The notes: generated from the letters alone by a model not told the origin. Positions 46,789 through 56,360 are shown, counted from the stretch's first letter. The stretch: DNA of 64,000 nt from Sphingomonas koreensis (GCA_006438735.1 RCZF01000004.1:254449-318448); one strand, 5' to 3'. Numbers and translations are program-made.

Positions 46789-47138
46789 GAGATCGCCGCG
46801 CCGCCGAAGCTGCTGGCCGGCGCGGCGAGCGGATCGCAGCGTGGTGGTTGCGGCTGAAGGGCTGGCGCATTCTCGACGTTCGCGTGAGAACGCCGGCGGG
46901 CGAGGTCGATCTGGTCGCGCGGCGCGGCAAGCTGATCGCCTTCGTCGAGGTGAAGACGCGCAAGAGCGTCGCCGAACTCGACTTCGCGATCGTCGCGCGG
47001 CGGCTCGCGCGGGTCGCCGCCGCCGCCGAGGTGCTGATGCCGCGCTACGCCGGGCCGGGCGACGATATTCGCGTCGACGTCATCCTGCTCGCGCCCGGCA
47101 GCGCGCCGCGCCACATCGAGAACGCCTGGATCGGGTGA
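46785..47138 (+). CDS. yraN: YraN family endonuclease-like protein (UPF0102)
   Basis: A 117-residue protein of the UPF0102 family with the PD-(D/E)xK-type fold: GRRGERIAAWWLRLKGWRIL, TPAGEVDLVARRGKLIAFVE, VKTRKS carries the E-V-K active-site pattern. Role unknown; possibly nuclease-related. It overlaps rsmI (ATGA). Confidence 0.93.
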   Translation: MRDRRAAEAAGRRGERIAAWWLRLKGWRILDVRVRTPAGEVDLVARRGKLIAFVEVKTRKSVAELDFAIVARRLARVAAAAEVLMPRYAGPGDDIRVDVILLAPGSAPRHIENAWIG

Positions 47139-47186
47139 CTTCACCGCATGGCGACCCTACATGGCGGGAATAACCAGGAGACCCGC

Positions 47187-48143
47187 ATGCCGCTTCGCGT
47201 CGCCATCCAGATGGACCCGCTCGATCAGATCAACATCGCCGGCGATTCGAGCTTCGCGCTGATGCTTTCGGCGCAGGCGCGCGGGCATAGCCTGTTCCAC
47301 TATGCGGCCGAGGACCTCAATTACGAGGCGGGCCGCGTCTGGACACAAGCGCATCCCGTCACGGTCCAGCGCGTCGCGGGCGATCATTTCAGCTTCGGCG
47401 ATCCCGTCTCGCTCGATCTCGGCGACGACGTCGACGTCGTCCTGATGCGTCAGGACCCGCCGTTCGACCTGGGCTACATCACCGCCACTCATCTGCTGGA
47501 GCGGATCAGCGACAAGACGCTGATCGTCAACGATCCCGCCAGCGTGCGCAACGCGCCCGAAAAGGTGTTCGTGCTCGATTATCCGCAGTTCATGCCGCCG
47601 ACCTTGGTGACGCGCAGCGTAGAGGAAGCCCGCGCGTTTCTTGCCAAGCACGGCGAGATCGTCGTCAAGCCGCTCCACGGCAACGGCGGCAAGGCGATCT
47701 TCAAGATCGGCCGCGACGGCGCCAATCTCTCGTCGCTGATCGAAGTGTTCAACACCGCCTATCGCGAGCCGCACATGGTGCAGGCGTTCCTTCCCGAGAT
47801 CGCCGAGGGCGACAAGCGCATCGTGTTGATCGATGGCGACGTGGCGGGCGCGATCAACCGGCTGCCCGGCGAGGGCGAAATCAGGTCCAATCTGGCGGTC
47901 GGCGGATCGGCGGTGCGAACCGACCTGACCGAACGCGAACAGGAAATCTGCGCACTGCTCGGCCCCGAGCTCCGGAAACGCGGGCTGATCTTCGTCGGCA
48001 TCGACGTGATCGGCGGCAAATGGCTGACCGAGATCAACGTCACCTCGCCGACCGGCATCGTCGCCATCGATGCCTTCAACGGCACCGATACCGCGGGCAT
48101 GATCTGGGACGCGATCGAACGGCGGGTCGCAAATCGCGACTGA
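47187..48143 (+). CDS. gshB: Glutathione synthetase
   Basis: A 318-residue ATP-grasp ligase: MPLRVAIQMDPLDQINIAGD at the start, MRQDPPFDLGYITATHLLER, VKPLHGNGGKAIFKI, RIVLIDGDVAGAINRLPGEG and EINVTSPTGI. It joins glycine to gamma-glutamylcysteine. The ATG at 47187 is chosen because CAGGAG stands eight bases before it; an earlier in-frame ATG adds 13 unconserved residues. Confidence 0.96.
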   Translation: MPLRVAIQMDPLDQINIAGDSSFALMLSAQARGHSLFHYAAEDLNYEAGRVWTQAHPVTVQRVAGDHFSFGDPVSLDLGDDVDVVLMRQDPPFDLGYITATHLLERISDKTLIVNDPASVRNAPEKVFVLDYPQFMPPTLVTRSVEEARAFLAKHGEIVVKPLHGNGGKAIFKIGRDGANLSSLIEVFNTAYREPHMVQAFLPEIAEGDKRIVLIDGDVAGAINRLPGEGEIRSNLAVGGSAVRTDLTEREQEICALLGPELRKRGLIFVGIDVIGGKWLTEINVTSPTGIVAIDAFNGTDTAGMIWDAIERRVANRD

Positions 48144-48161
48144 CGCGTTGAGCGCGCGATC

Positions 48162-48761
48162 ATGACCCAATTCATCCTCCACCTGATCGAGAGCGCCGGC
48201 TATTGGGGCGTCGCGTTGCTGATGGCGCTCGAGAACGTGTTTCCGCCGATCCCGTCCGAAGTGATCATGGGGTTCGGCGGGATCGCCGTGTCGCACGGCA
48301 AGATGAACTTCGCCGCCTTGCTTGCCGCCGGCACGGCGGGATCGGTCGCCGGCAATTACGCCTGGTATCTGGTCGGCCGCACGCTCGGGCTCGAGCGATT
48401 GAAGCCGTTCGTCGATCGCTGGGGGCGCTGGCTGACGATCGAATGGCGCGATCTCGAAAAGCTCAACGCGTTCTTCGATGCGCATGGCGGCAAGACCGTG
48501 CTGATCTTTCGCATCCTGCCGACCTTCCGCACGATGATCTCGCTCCCCGCCGGGCTGACGCGCATGCCGACCGCAAAATTCCTGCTGATGACCGCGCTCG
48601 GCACCGGCATCTGGAACACCGTGTGCGCCGCGTTCGGCTATTGGCTGGGGCTGCGCTTCGACACCTTGGAGAAGTTCACTGGGCCCGCCGCGATAGTTCT
48701 CTTCGCAGTGATCGCGCTTGGCTATCTCTACCGCGTCATCACCTGGAAACCGCACGGGTAG
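48162..48761 (+). CDS. DedA family membrane protein
   Basis: A 199-residue polytopic protein: WGVALLMALENVFPPIPSEV and GFGGIAVSHGKMNF match the DedA opening, AGTAGSVAGNYAWYLVGRTLG and FRILPTFRTMISLPAGLTRM give the conserved arginine and glycine motifs. DedA/VTT proteins help flip or recycle lipids (undecaprenyl phosphate, phosphatidylethanolamine) and support membrane potential and pH. It follows gshB by 18 bases. Confidence 0.9.
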   Translation: MTQFILHLIESAGYWGVALLMALENVFPPIPSEVIMGFGGIAVSHGKMNFAALLAAGTAGSVAGNYAWYLVGRTLGLERLKPFVDRWGRWLTIEWRDLEKLNAFFDAHGGKTVLIFRILPTFRTMISLPAGLTRMPTAKFLLMTALGTGIWNTVCAAFGYWLGLRFDTLEKFTGPAAIVLFAVIALGYLYRVITWKPHG

Positions 48762-48780
48762 AATTCTCGTGGTAAGTCGC

Positions 48781-48862
48781 CGTCATTGCGAGGAGCGCAG
48801 CGACGAAGCAATCCCGGAAAGCGGAACTGACGCTGGATTGCTTCGCTTCGCTCGCAACGACG
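48781..48862. repeat. Intergenic palindrome, family B (copy 2)
   Basis: CGTCATTGCGAGGAGCGCAG at the left and GCTTCGCTCGCAACGACG at the right, with inner GAAGCAATCC/GGATTGCTTC arms. Same family as at 9995, in the opposite orientation. It lies between the convergent DedA gene and xerC. Confidence 0.8.
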
Positions 48863-48885
48863 GATTCCGTTTATTGCATGCGGGC

Positions 48886-49776
48886 TTAAGCGCGAGGATG
48901 CGCGTTTCGATAGACGTCCATCAGATGGGCGGCATCGACGGCAGTATAGATTTGCGTCGAGCTGAGGCTGGCGTGCCCCAACAGCTCCTGCAACGCGCGC
49001 AGATCGGCGCCGCGGCCCAACAAATGGGTCGCGAAACTGTGCCGAAGCGCATGCGGCGTCGTCCGTTCCGAGAGACCGAGCCGGCCGCGCGCGCCGCGCA
49101 CGCCGCGTCGCACGATCGCCGGCGATAGCGGCCCGCCCCGCGCGCCGCGGAACAACGCGCCGTCCCGCGCGATCGGCCACGGACATTGCGCGACATAGCT
49201 TTCGATCGCTTCGCGCACCTGCGGCAGCAGCGGCACGATCCGCGTCTTGTCGCGCTTGCCGGTCACGCTGATCGTCTCGCCTAGCGGCAGCACCGCGCCG
49301 GTCAACCCGGTCGCTTCGCCGATCCGTAGCCCGGCGCCGTAGAGCAGCAGCAGCACCGCCCAGTCGCGCGCGCCGATCCACGGCTCGGCGGCGCTTTCGG
49401 CGACATCCTCGGCCAGTGCGACCGCTTCGTCGGGCGAGATCGGACGCGGCACCCCCTTTTTGACGCGCGGCCCCTTCATTCGCGGCATCGCGTCGGCCCC
49501 TGCGGCGAACGCCAGAAATCCGCGCACCGCCGAAAGCTCGCGCGCGGCCGAGGCATTGCCCAGTCCCTGCCCGCGCCGATAAGCGAGATAGGCACGCAGA
49601 TCGGCAGCGGTGACTTTGGTCAGGGCGGCCGCGTCCGGCGCCTCGCCCCAATGGCCGCCGAGAAAGCCCAACAATCGCGCCGCCGTCGTCCGATAGGCGC
49701 GCACCGTGTGCGTCGAGCGCCGCCGATCGCGGGCGAGATGCCGGCCATAATCGGCGGCGAGCCCGGTTTCATCCAC
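48886..49776 (-). CDS. xerC: Tyrosine recombinase XerC
   Basis: A 296-residue recombinase: N-terminal SAM-like domain (RHLARDRRRSTHTVRAYRTT) and catalytic R (GAGLRIGEATGL), K (GKRDKTRIVPL), H-x-x-R (HALRHSFATHLL), H (LLGHASLSSTQIYT) and the terminal Tyr. XerC/XerD resolve chromosome dimers at dif. XerC is preferred over XerD from position near priA and from recollection; the assignment between the two is not absolute. Confidence 0.88.
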   Translation of the reverse strand: MDETGLAADYGRHLARDRRRSTHTVRAYRTTAARLLGFLGGHWGEAPDAAALTKVTAADLRAYLAYRRGQGLGNASAARELSAVRGFLAFAAGADAMPRMKGPRVKKGVPRPISPDEAVALAEDVAESAAEPWIGARDWAVLLLLYGAGLRIGEATGLTGAVLPLGETISVTGKRDKTRIVPLLPQVREAIESYVAQCPWPIARDGALFRGARGGPLSPAIVRRGVRGARGRLGLSERTTPHALRHSFATHLLGRGADLRALQELLGHASLSSTQIYTAVDAAHLMDVYRNAHPRA

Positions 49777-49791
49777 CGCGCCGCGCCCCGA

Positions 49792-50253
49792 TCACGCCTT
49801 GGCGATCAATACGCGAACGCTCGACGCGGAAAGCCCGGTGATGTGCAGCGTATACCGTCCGCGCTTGAGCGGAAAATCGACCACCTTGGTGATGCCCGAG
49901 CACGCCGGACCATGCGTATGTGCGATCGATTTGATCACCCTCGGGCCCGAGACGACATCCGCCCATGCTTTTTCCGAAAGCGCGACGCGGTAGGTCGCAT
50001 CATCGTCGACCTCGAACGGCACCAGCGCGGCATTGCCCGGCTTGGTCACCTCGCCGACACGCAAGCCGCGCACGGTGGTCGGATCGGCGCCCGCTACCAC
50101 GAATGCTTTGCCGATGGTCGGCGCCGAAGCGGTCTCGCTCCAGCCGACCAGCGAGGCCGGGATGGCGACGCGCACAGTGGCGCAATTCACCGCCGGCGCG
50201 GCAACCGGCGCGGTTTGGGCAAGCAGCATCGCGAACAGCAGCAGCATCGTCAT
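49792..50253 (-). CDS. Secreted small protein of unknown function
   Basis: A 153-residue protein with a signal peptide (1-18, AAP). The mature part is a beta-rich sandwich (VRVAIPASLVGWSETAS, AALVPFEVDDDATYRVALSE, RGRYTLHITGLSASSVRVLI) with two Cys (NCATVRV and GPACSG). Similar proteins in other sphingomonads were, as I recall, mislabelled as homogentisate dioxygenase; that name is not supported. Function unknown. Confidence 0.6.
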   Translation of the reverse strand: MTMLLLFAMLLAQTAPVAAPAVNCATVRVAIPASLVGWSETASAPTIGKAFVVAGADPTTVRGLRVGEVTKPGNAALVPFEVDDDATYRVALSEKAWADVVSGPRVIKSIAHTHGPACSGITKVVDFPLKRGRYTLHITGLSASSVRVLIAKA

Positions 50254-50342
50254 TTCTCCTTGATCGCTCGATCATATCGTATTGTGCGGTGAGCCGATAG
50301 CGTGGTTTCCGTTCGCGCGCGGATCGCCCATATGGGCAAGCA

Positions 50343-52517
50343 ATGCCTTCTTCCCGCGCCCGCGTCCTCGTCATGAATTCCGCGCTCGGCCCGCTCGATT
50401 ACCGCGTGCCGCACGGCATGGCGGTCGAGCCCGGATCGATCGTCGTCGCCCCGCTCGGCCCGCGTCAATTGGTCGGCGTGGTGTGGGAGCCCGAGCACAT
50501 GCCGTCCGACGCCGAGGTCGGCGACAATCGGCTGCGCAATCTGGTCGGCGTGCTGCCGGCGCCGCCGCTCGCCGCTCCGCTACGGCGGCTGATCGAGTGG
50601 ACCGCGGATTATTATCTCGCGCCCCCCGCCGCAGTGGCGCGGATGGCGCTCGCCTCAACCTCGGCGCTGGAGGGTGGGAGGACGATCACGGAATATCGCG
50701 CAACCGGCATGCTGCCCGACCGCATGACGCCGCAACGCGCACAGGCGCTGGAGGCGATCGGCGACCGCCAGGGGCTGATCCGCGAACTCGCGCTCGCCGC
50801 CGACGTTTCCGACGCGGTGATCCGCGGGCTGGTCAAAACCGGTGCGGTCGAGGCGGTCGAGGTCGATATCGACAGCCCGTTTCCGCGACCAGAGCCGGGC
50901 TTTCATTTGCCCGATCTTTCGCCCGATCAACGCGCCGCCGCCGATGCGCTTATCGGCTCGACCGAGGCCGGTGCGTTTCAGCCCTATCTGCTCGACGGCG
51001 TCACCGGATCGGGCAAGACCGAGGTCTATTTCGAGGCGGTCGCGGCGGCGATCGAAGCGGGCAAGCAATGCCTCGTCCTGCTCCCCGAAATCGCGTTGAC
51101 CGAGCCGTTCCTCAAGCGCTTCACCGCGCGCTTCGGCTGCGAGCCGGTGGCGTGGCACTCGGGCCTGCGCCAGTCGCAGCGCCGGCGCGCCTGGCGGCAG
51201 ATCGCCGAGGGGCAGGCGCTGGTGACGGTCGGCGCGCGCTCGGCGCTGTTCTTGCCCTATGCGAACTTGGGCCTGATCGTCGTCGACGAGGCGCATGAGA
51301 CCAGCTTCAAGCAGGAAGACGGCGTCCATTACCACGCCCGCGATGTCGCGGTGATGCGCGGGTTGTTCGAAGCGTGCCCGGTGGTGCTCGCCTCGGCCAC
51401 GCCGGCGATCGAGACGCGCCAGCAGGTCGAAATCGGCCGCTATGCCGAACTGAAGCTGCCCGGCCGCTACGGCGCGGCAGAAATGCCGACGATCGAGGCG
51501 ATCGACCTGATCGAGAACCCGCCGGAACGCGGCCGCTGGATCGCACCCAAGCTGGTCACCGCGATCGACGAGACGCTGGCGCGGAAGGAACAGGTGCTAC
51601 TGTTCCTCAACCGCCGCGGCTACGCTCCGCTTACCTTGTGCCGCACCTGTGGCCACCGCTTCCAATGCCCCAATTGCACCGCCTGGATGGTCGAGCACCG
51701 CCTCGTCCGCCGCCTCGCCTGCCACCATTGCGGGCATATCGAGCCGGTGCCGCGCGTCTGCCCCGAATGTCAGAACGAGGACACGCTGGTCGCCTGCGGC
51801 CCCGGCGTCGAGCGCATCGCCGACGAAGCCGCGGCGCTGTGGCCCGAGGCGAAGACTGCGGTCGTGACGTCCGATACGATCTGGTCGCCCGCCAAGGCCG
51901 CCGAGTTCGTCCACCGTATGGAGGCCGGCGATATCGACCTGGTGATCGGCACGCAGCTCGTCACCAAGGGCTATCATTTCCCCAATCTGACACTGGTCGG
52001 GGTGATCGACGCCGATCTCGGGCTGGAGGGCGGCGACCTGCGGGCAGCCGAGCGCACCTTTCACCAGATCATGCAGGTCTCCGGCCGGGCCGGGCGCGGC
52101 GAGAAGCCCGGCACCGTTTATATTCAGACGCACAGCCCCAAGGCGGCGGTGATGCAGGCGCTGGTGACCGGCGACGCCGAGGCGTTCTACGCCGCCGAAA
52201 CCGAGGCGCGGCGCGAGGCGGATGCGCCGCCCTTCGGCCGCTACGCCGCGATCGTCGTCTCGTCGGAGGACAAGGACGCCGCGCACGCCGCCGCCGTGGC
52301 GATCGGCCGCACTGCGCCCAAGGTGGAGGGCATGCACGTCTATGGCCCCGCCCCCGCCCCGCTCGCCATGCTGCGCGGCCGCCACCGATTCCGCCTGCTC
52401 GTCCACGCCCGCCGCGCCTTGGACGTGCAGGACGTGATCCGAGACTGGCTCGGCAAGCTCGACCGGCCGGCGAAGGTGCGCGTCGCGGTCGACGTCGATC
52501 CTTACAGCTTCTTGTGA
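50343..52517 (+). CDS. priA: Primosomal replication factor PriA (helicase)
   Basis: A 724-residue helicase: N-terminal DNA-binding domain (FRVPHGMAVEPGS-like start YRVPHGMAVEPGSIVVAPLG), Walker A GVTGSGKTEVYF, box II VDEAHE, and an eight-cysteine zinc region (CRTCGHRFQCPNC, CHHCG, CPECQ). It restarts collapsed forks by loading DnaB. Slightly short for PriA (about 730 in E. coli). The helicase core is complete. Confidence 0.96.
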   Translation: MPSSRARVLVMNSALGPLDYRVPHGMAVEPGSIVVAPLGPRQLVGVVWEPEHMPSDAEVGDNRLRNLVGVLPAPPLAAPLRRLIEWTADYYLAPPAAVARMALASTSALEGGRTITEYRATGMLPDRMTPQRAQALEAIGDRQGLIRELALAADVSDAVIRGLVKTGAVEAVEVDIDSPFPRPEPGFHLPDLSPDQRAAADALIGSTEAGAFQPYLLDGVTGSGKTEVYFEAVAAAIEAGKQCLVLLPEIALTEPFLKRFTARFGCEPVAWHSGLRQSQRRRAWRQIAEGQALVTVGARSALFLPYANLGLIVVDEAHETSFKQEDGVHYHARDVAVMRGLFEACPVVLASATPAIETRQQVEIGRYAELKLPGRYGAAEMPTIEAIDLIENPPERGRWIAPKLVTAIDETLARKEQVLLFLNRRGYAPLTLCRTCGHRFQCPNCTAWMVEHRLVRRLACHHCGHIEPVPRVCPECQNEDTLVACGPGVERIADEAAALWPEAKTAVVTSDTIWSPAKAAEFVHRMEAGDIDLVIGTQLVTKGYHFPNLTLVGVIDADLGLEGGDLRAAERTFHQIMQVSGRAGRGEKPGTVYIQTHSPKAAVMQALVTGDAEAFYAAETEARREADAPPFGRYAAIVVSSEDKDAAHAAAVAIGRTAPKVEGMHVYGPAPAPLAMLRGRHRFRLLVHARRALDVQDVIRDWLGKLDRPAKVRVAVDVDPYSFL

Positions 52518-52580
52518 GCGCTTGAATGATCGTCCGTTTCGGTGAACATCGGTGGGCGCAATCGGCCAGGAGAAAAGGCA

Positions 52581-54158
52581 ATGCGATCGGGATACAAGGC
52601 GATGTTGGCAGCGAGCTTGTTGGCCGCCCCGGCACTGGCGCAGACAGCCCCGGAGACAATACCCGTCACGCTCGCGCCTATCATCCAGGGGCCGCAATCG
52701 GGCCGGATCCTCGTCTTCGCCAAGAAGGTCGATACCGCGGCCAAGACACCCGACGCGGTCGATACATCGGCGTTCGAGCCGACCGGCACCGCGATCGCCG
52801 CGCGCGACACCTGGTCGCTCGGGCAAGGCCAGATCGCCGAGATCGACGGCGATACCGACAGCTTCCCGAGCGCGTTTTCCAAGCTGCCGCCGGGTACCTA
52901 TGCGATCCAGGCGGTGCTCGATCGCAACCACGATTATAATTACCGCGGCCGCGGGGAAGGCGACGTCGTCTCCCCGGTGGTCGAGGCGACGCTGCCCGGC
53001 CCGATACCGACACTGACGCTGACCGATACGGTGCCGGCGGTATCGATGGAGGCTGCGCTCTCACACCTGCCGCCGGCCGACCAGGCGACCTTGCGCGCCA
53101 ATCTAGCCAAGGCCAAGCCGGTCGATTTCACCAGCCCGGTGCTGACGCAATTCTGGGGCCATCCCGTGCATATTCATGGCTGGGTGGCGCTGCCGCCGGG
53201 CTATGGCGACAAGAGCAAGACGTTCCCCACGGTTTATTCGACCGGCGGGTTCGGCTCGACGCTGATGAGCGCTCAGGGCAACGCCGCCAATATGATCGGC
53301 ATGATGGCGAAGGGCGACGCGCCACCGATGATCTGGGTCTATCTCGACGAGAGTTCGCCCACCGGCACGCACGAATTCGCCGATTCGGTCAACAACGGGC
53401 CGTGGGGCGCCGCGCTGACCACCGAGTTCATTCCGTGGATCGAGCAGCATTACGCGATGGACGCCAAGCCCTCGTCGCGCTTCCTGACCGGCCATTCGTC
53501 GGGCGGCTGGGCGACGCTGTGGCTGCAGGTGCGCCATCCCAAGGTGTTCGGTGGCTCATGGCCGACTTCGCCCGATCCGAGCGACTTCCACGACTTCACC
53601 AATATCGATCTCTACGCGCCGAACGCCAATGCCTATCACGACGACGCCGGCCAGCCGATCCCGCTGGTCCGCGACAAGGGCAAGATCATCGCGACGCAGC
53701 AGCAATTCGGCCAGATGGAACGCGTGATCGGCCCGTATGGCGGGCAGATGGCGTCGTTCGACTGGGTGTTCTCGCCCAAGGGCCCCGATGGACGGCCGAT
53801 GCCGTTCTACGACCGTGCGACCGGCGCGGTCGATCCACAGGTCGTGGCCTATTGGCGCGACCATTACGATATCGCCCACATCGTCGCGCGCGACTGGCCG
53901 ATGCTCAAGCCCGATCTCGACGGCAAGATCCATCTCAACGTCGGCACCGCCGACACCTTCTATCTCGACGGCCCGGCGCACCGATTGAAAGCGGTGTTCG
54001 ACCAGCTCGGCGCGCATGAGGAGATCAACTTTATCCCCGGCAAGACGCATTTCGATCTGATGGAGCGCGGCGGTGATCGCTATGCGCTGATGAAGGACAT
54101 CGCTTGGGCGATGTACGCGCATGCCCGCCCCGGGGCGAAGCGACCAGCTGCAAAGTAG
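52581..54158 (+). CDS. Secreted esterase of the esterase-D type alpha/beta hydrolase fold
   Basis: A 525-residue protein. Signal peptide 1-21 (APALAQT) with CAGGAG before the ATG. An N-terminal immunoglobulin-like domain at about 30-170, then the putative esterase domain (Pfam Esterase PF00756): the nucleophile in TGHSSGGWATLWLQV, Asp in VGTADTFYLDG and His in PGKTHFDLMERG. Substrate unknown; relatives include feruloyl esterases, S-formylglutathione hydrolases and enterochelin esterases. It stands alone, 23 bases after priA. Confidence 0.78.
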   Translation: MRSGYKAMLAASLLAAPALAQTAPETIPVTLAPIIQGPQSGRILVFAKKVDTAAKTPDAVDTSAFEPTGTAIAARDTWSLGQGQIAEIDGDTDSFPSAFSKLPPGTYAIQAVLDRNHDYNYRGRGEGDVVSPVVEATLPGPIPTLTLTDTVPAVSMEAALSHLPPADQATLRANLAKAKPVDFTSPVLTQFWGHPVHIHGWVALPPGYGDKSKTFPTVYSTGGFGSTLMSAQGNAANMIGMMAKGDAPPMIWVYLDESSPTGTHEFADSVNNGPWGAALTTEFIPWIEQHYAMDAKPSSRFLTGHSSGGWATLWLQVRHPKVFGGSWPTSPDPSDFHDFTNIDLYAPNANAYHDDAGQPIPLVRDKGKIIATQQQFGQMERVIGPYGGQMASFDWVFSPKGPDGRPMPFYDRATGAVDPQVVAYWRDHYDIAHIVARDWPMLKPDLDGKIHLNVGTADTFYLDGPAHRLKAVFDQLGAHEEINFIPGKTHFDLMERGGDRYALMKDIAWAMYAHARPGAKRPAAK

Positions 54159-54298
54159 CGCGGGTCCAGCTTCGCTTCGCCGCGCAATCCTAATGGCGGC
54201 GGGCGCGCCGGCGCCCTGATTGGCGGCGCTTCCCTTTTCTCGCGTCTCGCGCTATGGGCCCGCGTTCACGAAATTCCCCAAATCGCTAGAGGTTTTGT

Positions 54299-54544
54299 TT
54301 GGCCAAGGAAGAACTGCTCGAAATGCGCGGCCAGGTGGTGGAGCTTTTGCCCAACGCCATGTTCCGCGTCCGCCTCGAGAATGATCACGAAATTCTCGGC
54401 CACACCGCCGGCAAGATGCGCAAGAACCGCATCCGCGTGCTGGTCGGCGACGAAGTGCTCGTCGAGCTGACGCCCTATGACCTGACCAAGGGCCGCATCA
54501 CCTATCGCTTCATGCCGGGACGCGGCGGCCCCGGCCCTTCCTGA
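54299..54544 (+). CDS. infA: Translation initiation factor IF-1
   Basis: An 81-residue OB-fold protein starting at TTG with AGAGG at suitable distance. [59 protein letters not shown] are conserved. It is about nine residues longer than E. coli IF-1, ending in a Gly/Pro-rich tail. It starts a run of housekeeping genes (infA-maf-RNase-yacG) that ends at the tRNA gene. Confidence 0.96.
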   Translation: MAKEELLEMRGQVVELLPNAMFRVRLENDHEILGHTAGKMRKNRIRVLVGDEVLVELTPYDLTKGRITYRFMPGRGGPGPS

Positions 54545-54596
54545 TCGTCGCGCGGCCGCGCCGGCACGCATCGCCGCTGACGGCTCTCGCCCGATC

Positions 54597-55166
54597 ATGA
54601 GCGTCACTCTCGCCTCCACCAGCCCACGCCGCCGCGATCTGCTCGCCCGGCTCGGCGTCATGCCTGATCGCATCGTCGCACCCGATGTCGACGAAACCCC
54701 GCTGCCCGGCGAGCTGCCCCGCGCCTATGCGCTGCGGCTCGCGGAAGCCAAGGCGCGCGCCGCGCCGCACGCTGCCGGTGACGTGGTCCTCGCTGGTGAC
54801 ACCGCGATCGTGCTCGGCCGCCGCATCCTGCCACCCGCCGAAGACGAGGCCGTCCAGCGCCGGCTGCTCGGCCTGCTGTCGGGTCGGCGCCATCATTGCC
54901 TGTCGGCGGTTTGCGTGATCGACGGCGATGGCCGCGCGCGCAGCCGCATTGCCGATACGATCGTCGCGTTCAAGCGCTTGAGCGACGCCGAGATCGACGC
55001 GTACGTCGCCTGCGGCGAAGGGCTCGGCAAAGCCGGCGGCTACGCCATCCAGGGCCGCGCCGAGGCATTCGTGCGCTTCCTCTCGGGTAGTCATTCGGGC
55101 GTGATCGGCCTGCCGCTGTTCGAAACGCGCGCCTTGCTCGAGGCATCGGGCGTGGCGCTTGGCTGA
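54597..55166 (+). CDS. Maf family nucleotide pyrophosphatase
   Basis: A 189-residue protein: LASTSPRRRDLLARLGVMPD, VVLAGDTAIVLGRRILPPAE, and GKAGGYAIQGRAEAFVRFLS with the typical GSHSGVIGLPLFET end. Maf proteins hydrolyse dTTP, UTP or modified nucleotides. The sequence fits the YhdE (dTTP/UTP) class best. Its stop overlaps the next start by 8 bases. Confidence 0.92.
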   Translation: MSVTLASTSPRRRDLLARLGVMPDRIVAPDVDETPLPGELPRAYALRLAEAKARAAPHAAGDVVLAGDTAIVLGRRILPPAEDEAVQRRLLGLLSGRRHHCLSAVCVIDGDGRARSRIADTIVAFKRLSDAEIDAYVACGEGLGKAGGYAIQGRAEAFVRFLSGSHSGVIGLPLFETRALLEASGVALG

Positions 55167-56127
55167 GTGGCTCTACGAGGCCGGCATCGGCGAGGCGCGC
55201 GCCGCGCTGGTCGAAGACGGCCGAGTGCGCATCGCCCGGATCGAGCTCGACAGCGAGGGACCGCGCGTCGGCGCGGTGGTTGCCGCCCGGCTTACTGAAA
55301 TCACCGCCAAGGGCCGCGAAGGCGTCGTGGGTCTTGCCAGCGGCGGCGAAGCGTTGCTGAGCCCGCTTCCCACTGGCATCACGCAGGGCGCGGCGCTGCT
55401 GGTCGAAATCACCCGCGAGGCGGTCGCCGAACGCGGGCGCGCCAAGCGCGCAAAGGCCGCGCCCGCTACGGACGGCGCCGTCGAAACGCCCGGCCGCGAT
55501 CTGCTCGCGCGTATCACAGCCAGCGGCGTGTCGGTCCGCCGTCTGCTCGCGCACCAGAGCGACGATCTCGAAGCCGCGGGCTGGTCCGAAGTGCTTGACG
55601 AGGCAGAGACCGGCGAGATCGCCTTTGCCGGCGGCGCGCTGCGACTATCGCTGACGCCGGCGATGACGCTGATCGACGTCGATGGCCAGCCGCCGCTCGA
55701 AACGCTGGCGGTCGCCGCCGCCACCGCCGCCGCCCAGGCGATCGCGCGTCACGGCATCGGCGGCTCGATCGGCGTGGATTTCCCGACGATCGAGGGCCGC
55801 GGCCCGCGTCAGGCGGTCGCCGCGGCAATCGACGCCGCGCTGCCGCCGCCGTTCGAGCGCACCGCGATGAACGGCTTCGGTTTCCTCCAGATCGTTCGCC
55901 GCCGGCTGCGCCCATCGCTGCCTGAATTGCTGCAAAGCGATCCCGTCGCCGCCAACGTCCGCGCGCTGCTGCGCCGTATCGAGCGCACGCCGCCGCCGGG
56001 CGAGCGGCTTCACCGCCTGCCGCGCGCCGAGCTTGCGCTGATTCGCGCTCGGCCCGATTGGACTGGCGAATTGGCGCGGCGCACCGGCGTCGCCACCGCC
56101 TTCGTTTCACTCGCCGAGGAAAGCTGA
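55159..56127 (+). CDS. RNase E/G family ribonuclease, short form lacking the Zn-link
   Basis: A 322-residue protein from a TTG start. The catalytic aspartates of RNase E/G match D173 in LIDVDGQPPLE and D207 in GSIGVDFPTI, followed by ERTAMNGFGFLQIVRRRLRP, the region where RNase G goes on. The N-terminus keeps parts of the S1/5'-sensor region (VARLTEI-like and VGLASGGEALL). The CPxCxG Zn-link that makes tetramers is missing and the protein is about 170 residues shorter than RNase G. It may be a monomeric or simplified 5'-P-independent nuclease; active or decaying cannot be told from sequence. It is coupled to maf. Confidence 0.75.
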   Translation: MAEWLYEAGIGEARAALVEDGRVRIARIELDSEGPRVGAVVAARLTEITAKGREGVVGLASGGEALLSPLPTGITQGAALLVEITREAVAERGRAKRAKAAPATDGAVETPGRDLLARITASGVSVRRLLAHQSDDLEAAGWSEVLDEAETGEIAFAGGALRLSLTPAMTLIDVDGQPPLETLAVAAATAAAQAIARHGIGGSIGVDFPTIEGRGPRQAVAAAIDAALPPPFERTAMNGFGFLQIVRRRLRPSLPELLQSDPVAANVRALLRRIERTPPPGERLHRLPRAELALIRARPDWTGELARRTGVATAFVSLAEES

Positions 56128-56128
56128 C

Positions 56129-56326
56129 ATGGCCAAGCGCGCCGCCTGCCCGATCTGCGGGCAACCCACCGATCCCGCATTCAAGCCGTTTTGCAGCCGC
56201 GGTTGCAAGGATCGCGACTTGCTCCAATGGCTCGGCGAGGGCTATCGCGTGCCTGGCCCGCCCGCTGACCCCGATCTGTCGCCGCCGGACGATCGCGGGC
56301 TGGACAGCGGTAGAGACGCCGATTAA
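56129..56326 (+). CDS. yacG: DNA gyrase inhibitor YacG
   Basis: A 65-residue zinc protein: Cys7, Cys10, Cys22 and Cys26 (CPICGQ and FCSRGCKD) bind zinc. YacG binds gyrase B and blocks DNA binding. One base separates it from the RNase gene. An acidic tail follows. Confidence 0.9.
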   Translation: MAKRAACPICGQPTDPAFKPFCSRGCKDRDLLQWLGEGYRVPGPPADPDLSPPDDRGLDSGRDAD

Positions 56327-56360
56327 GAGGCCGCCTCTTCCCGGCGTCGTCCGGCAAGAT

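Noticed and set aside
49792..50253. Homogentisate dioxygenase
   Set aside because: The name is carried by some similar database entries, as I recall, but the protein is a small secreted beta-rich protein without the cupin metal site.
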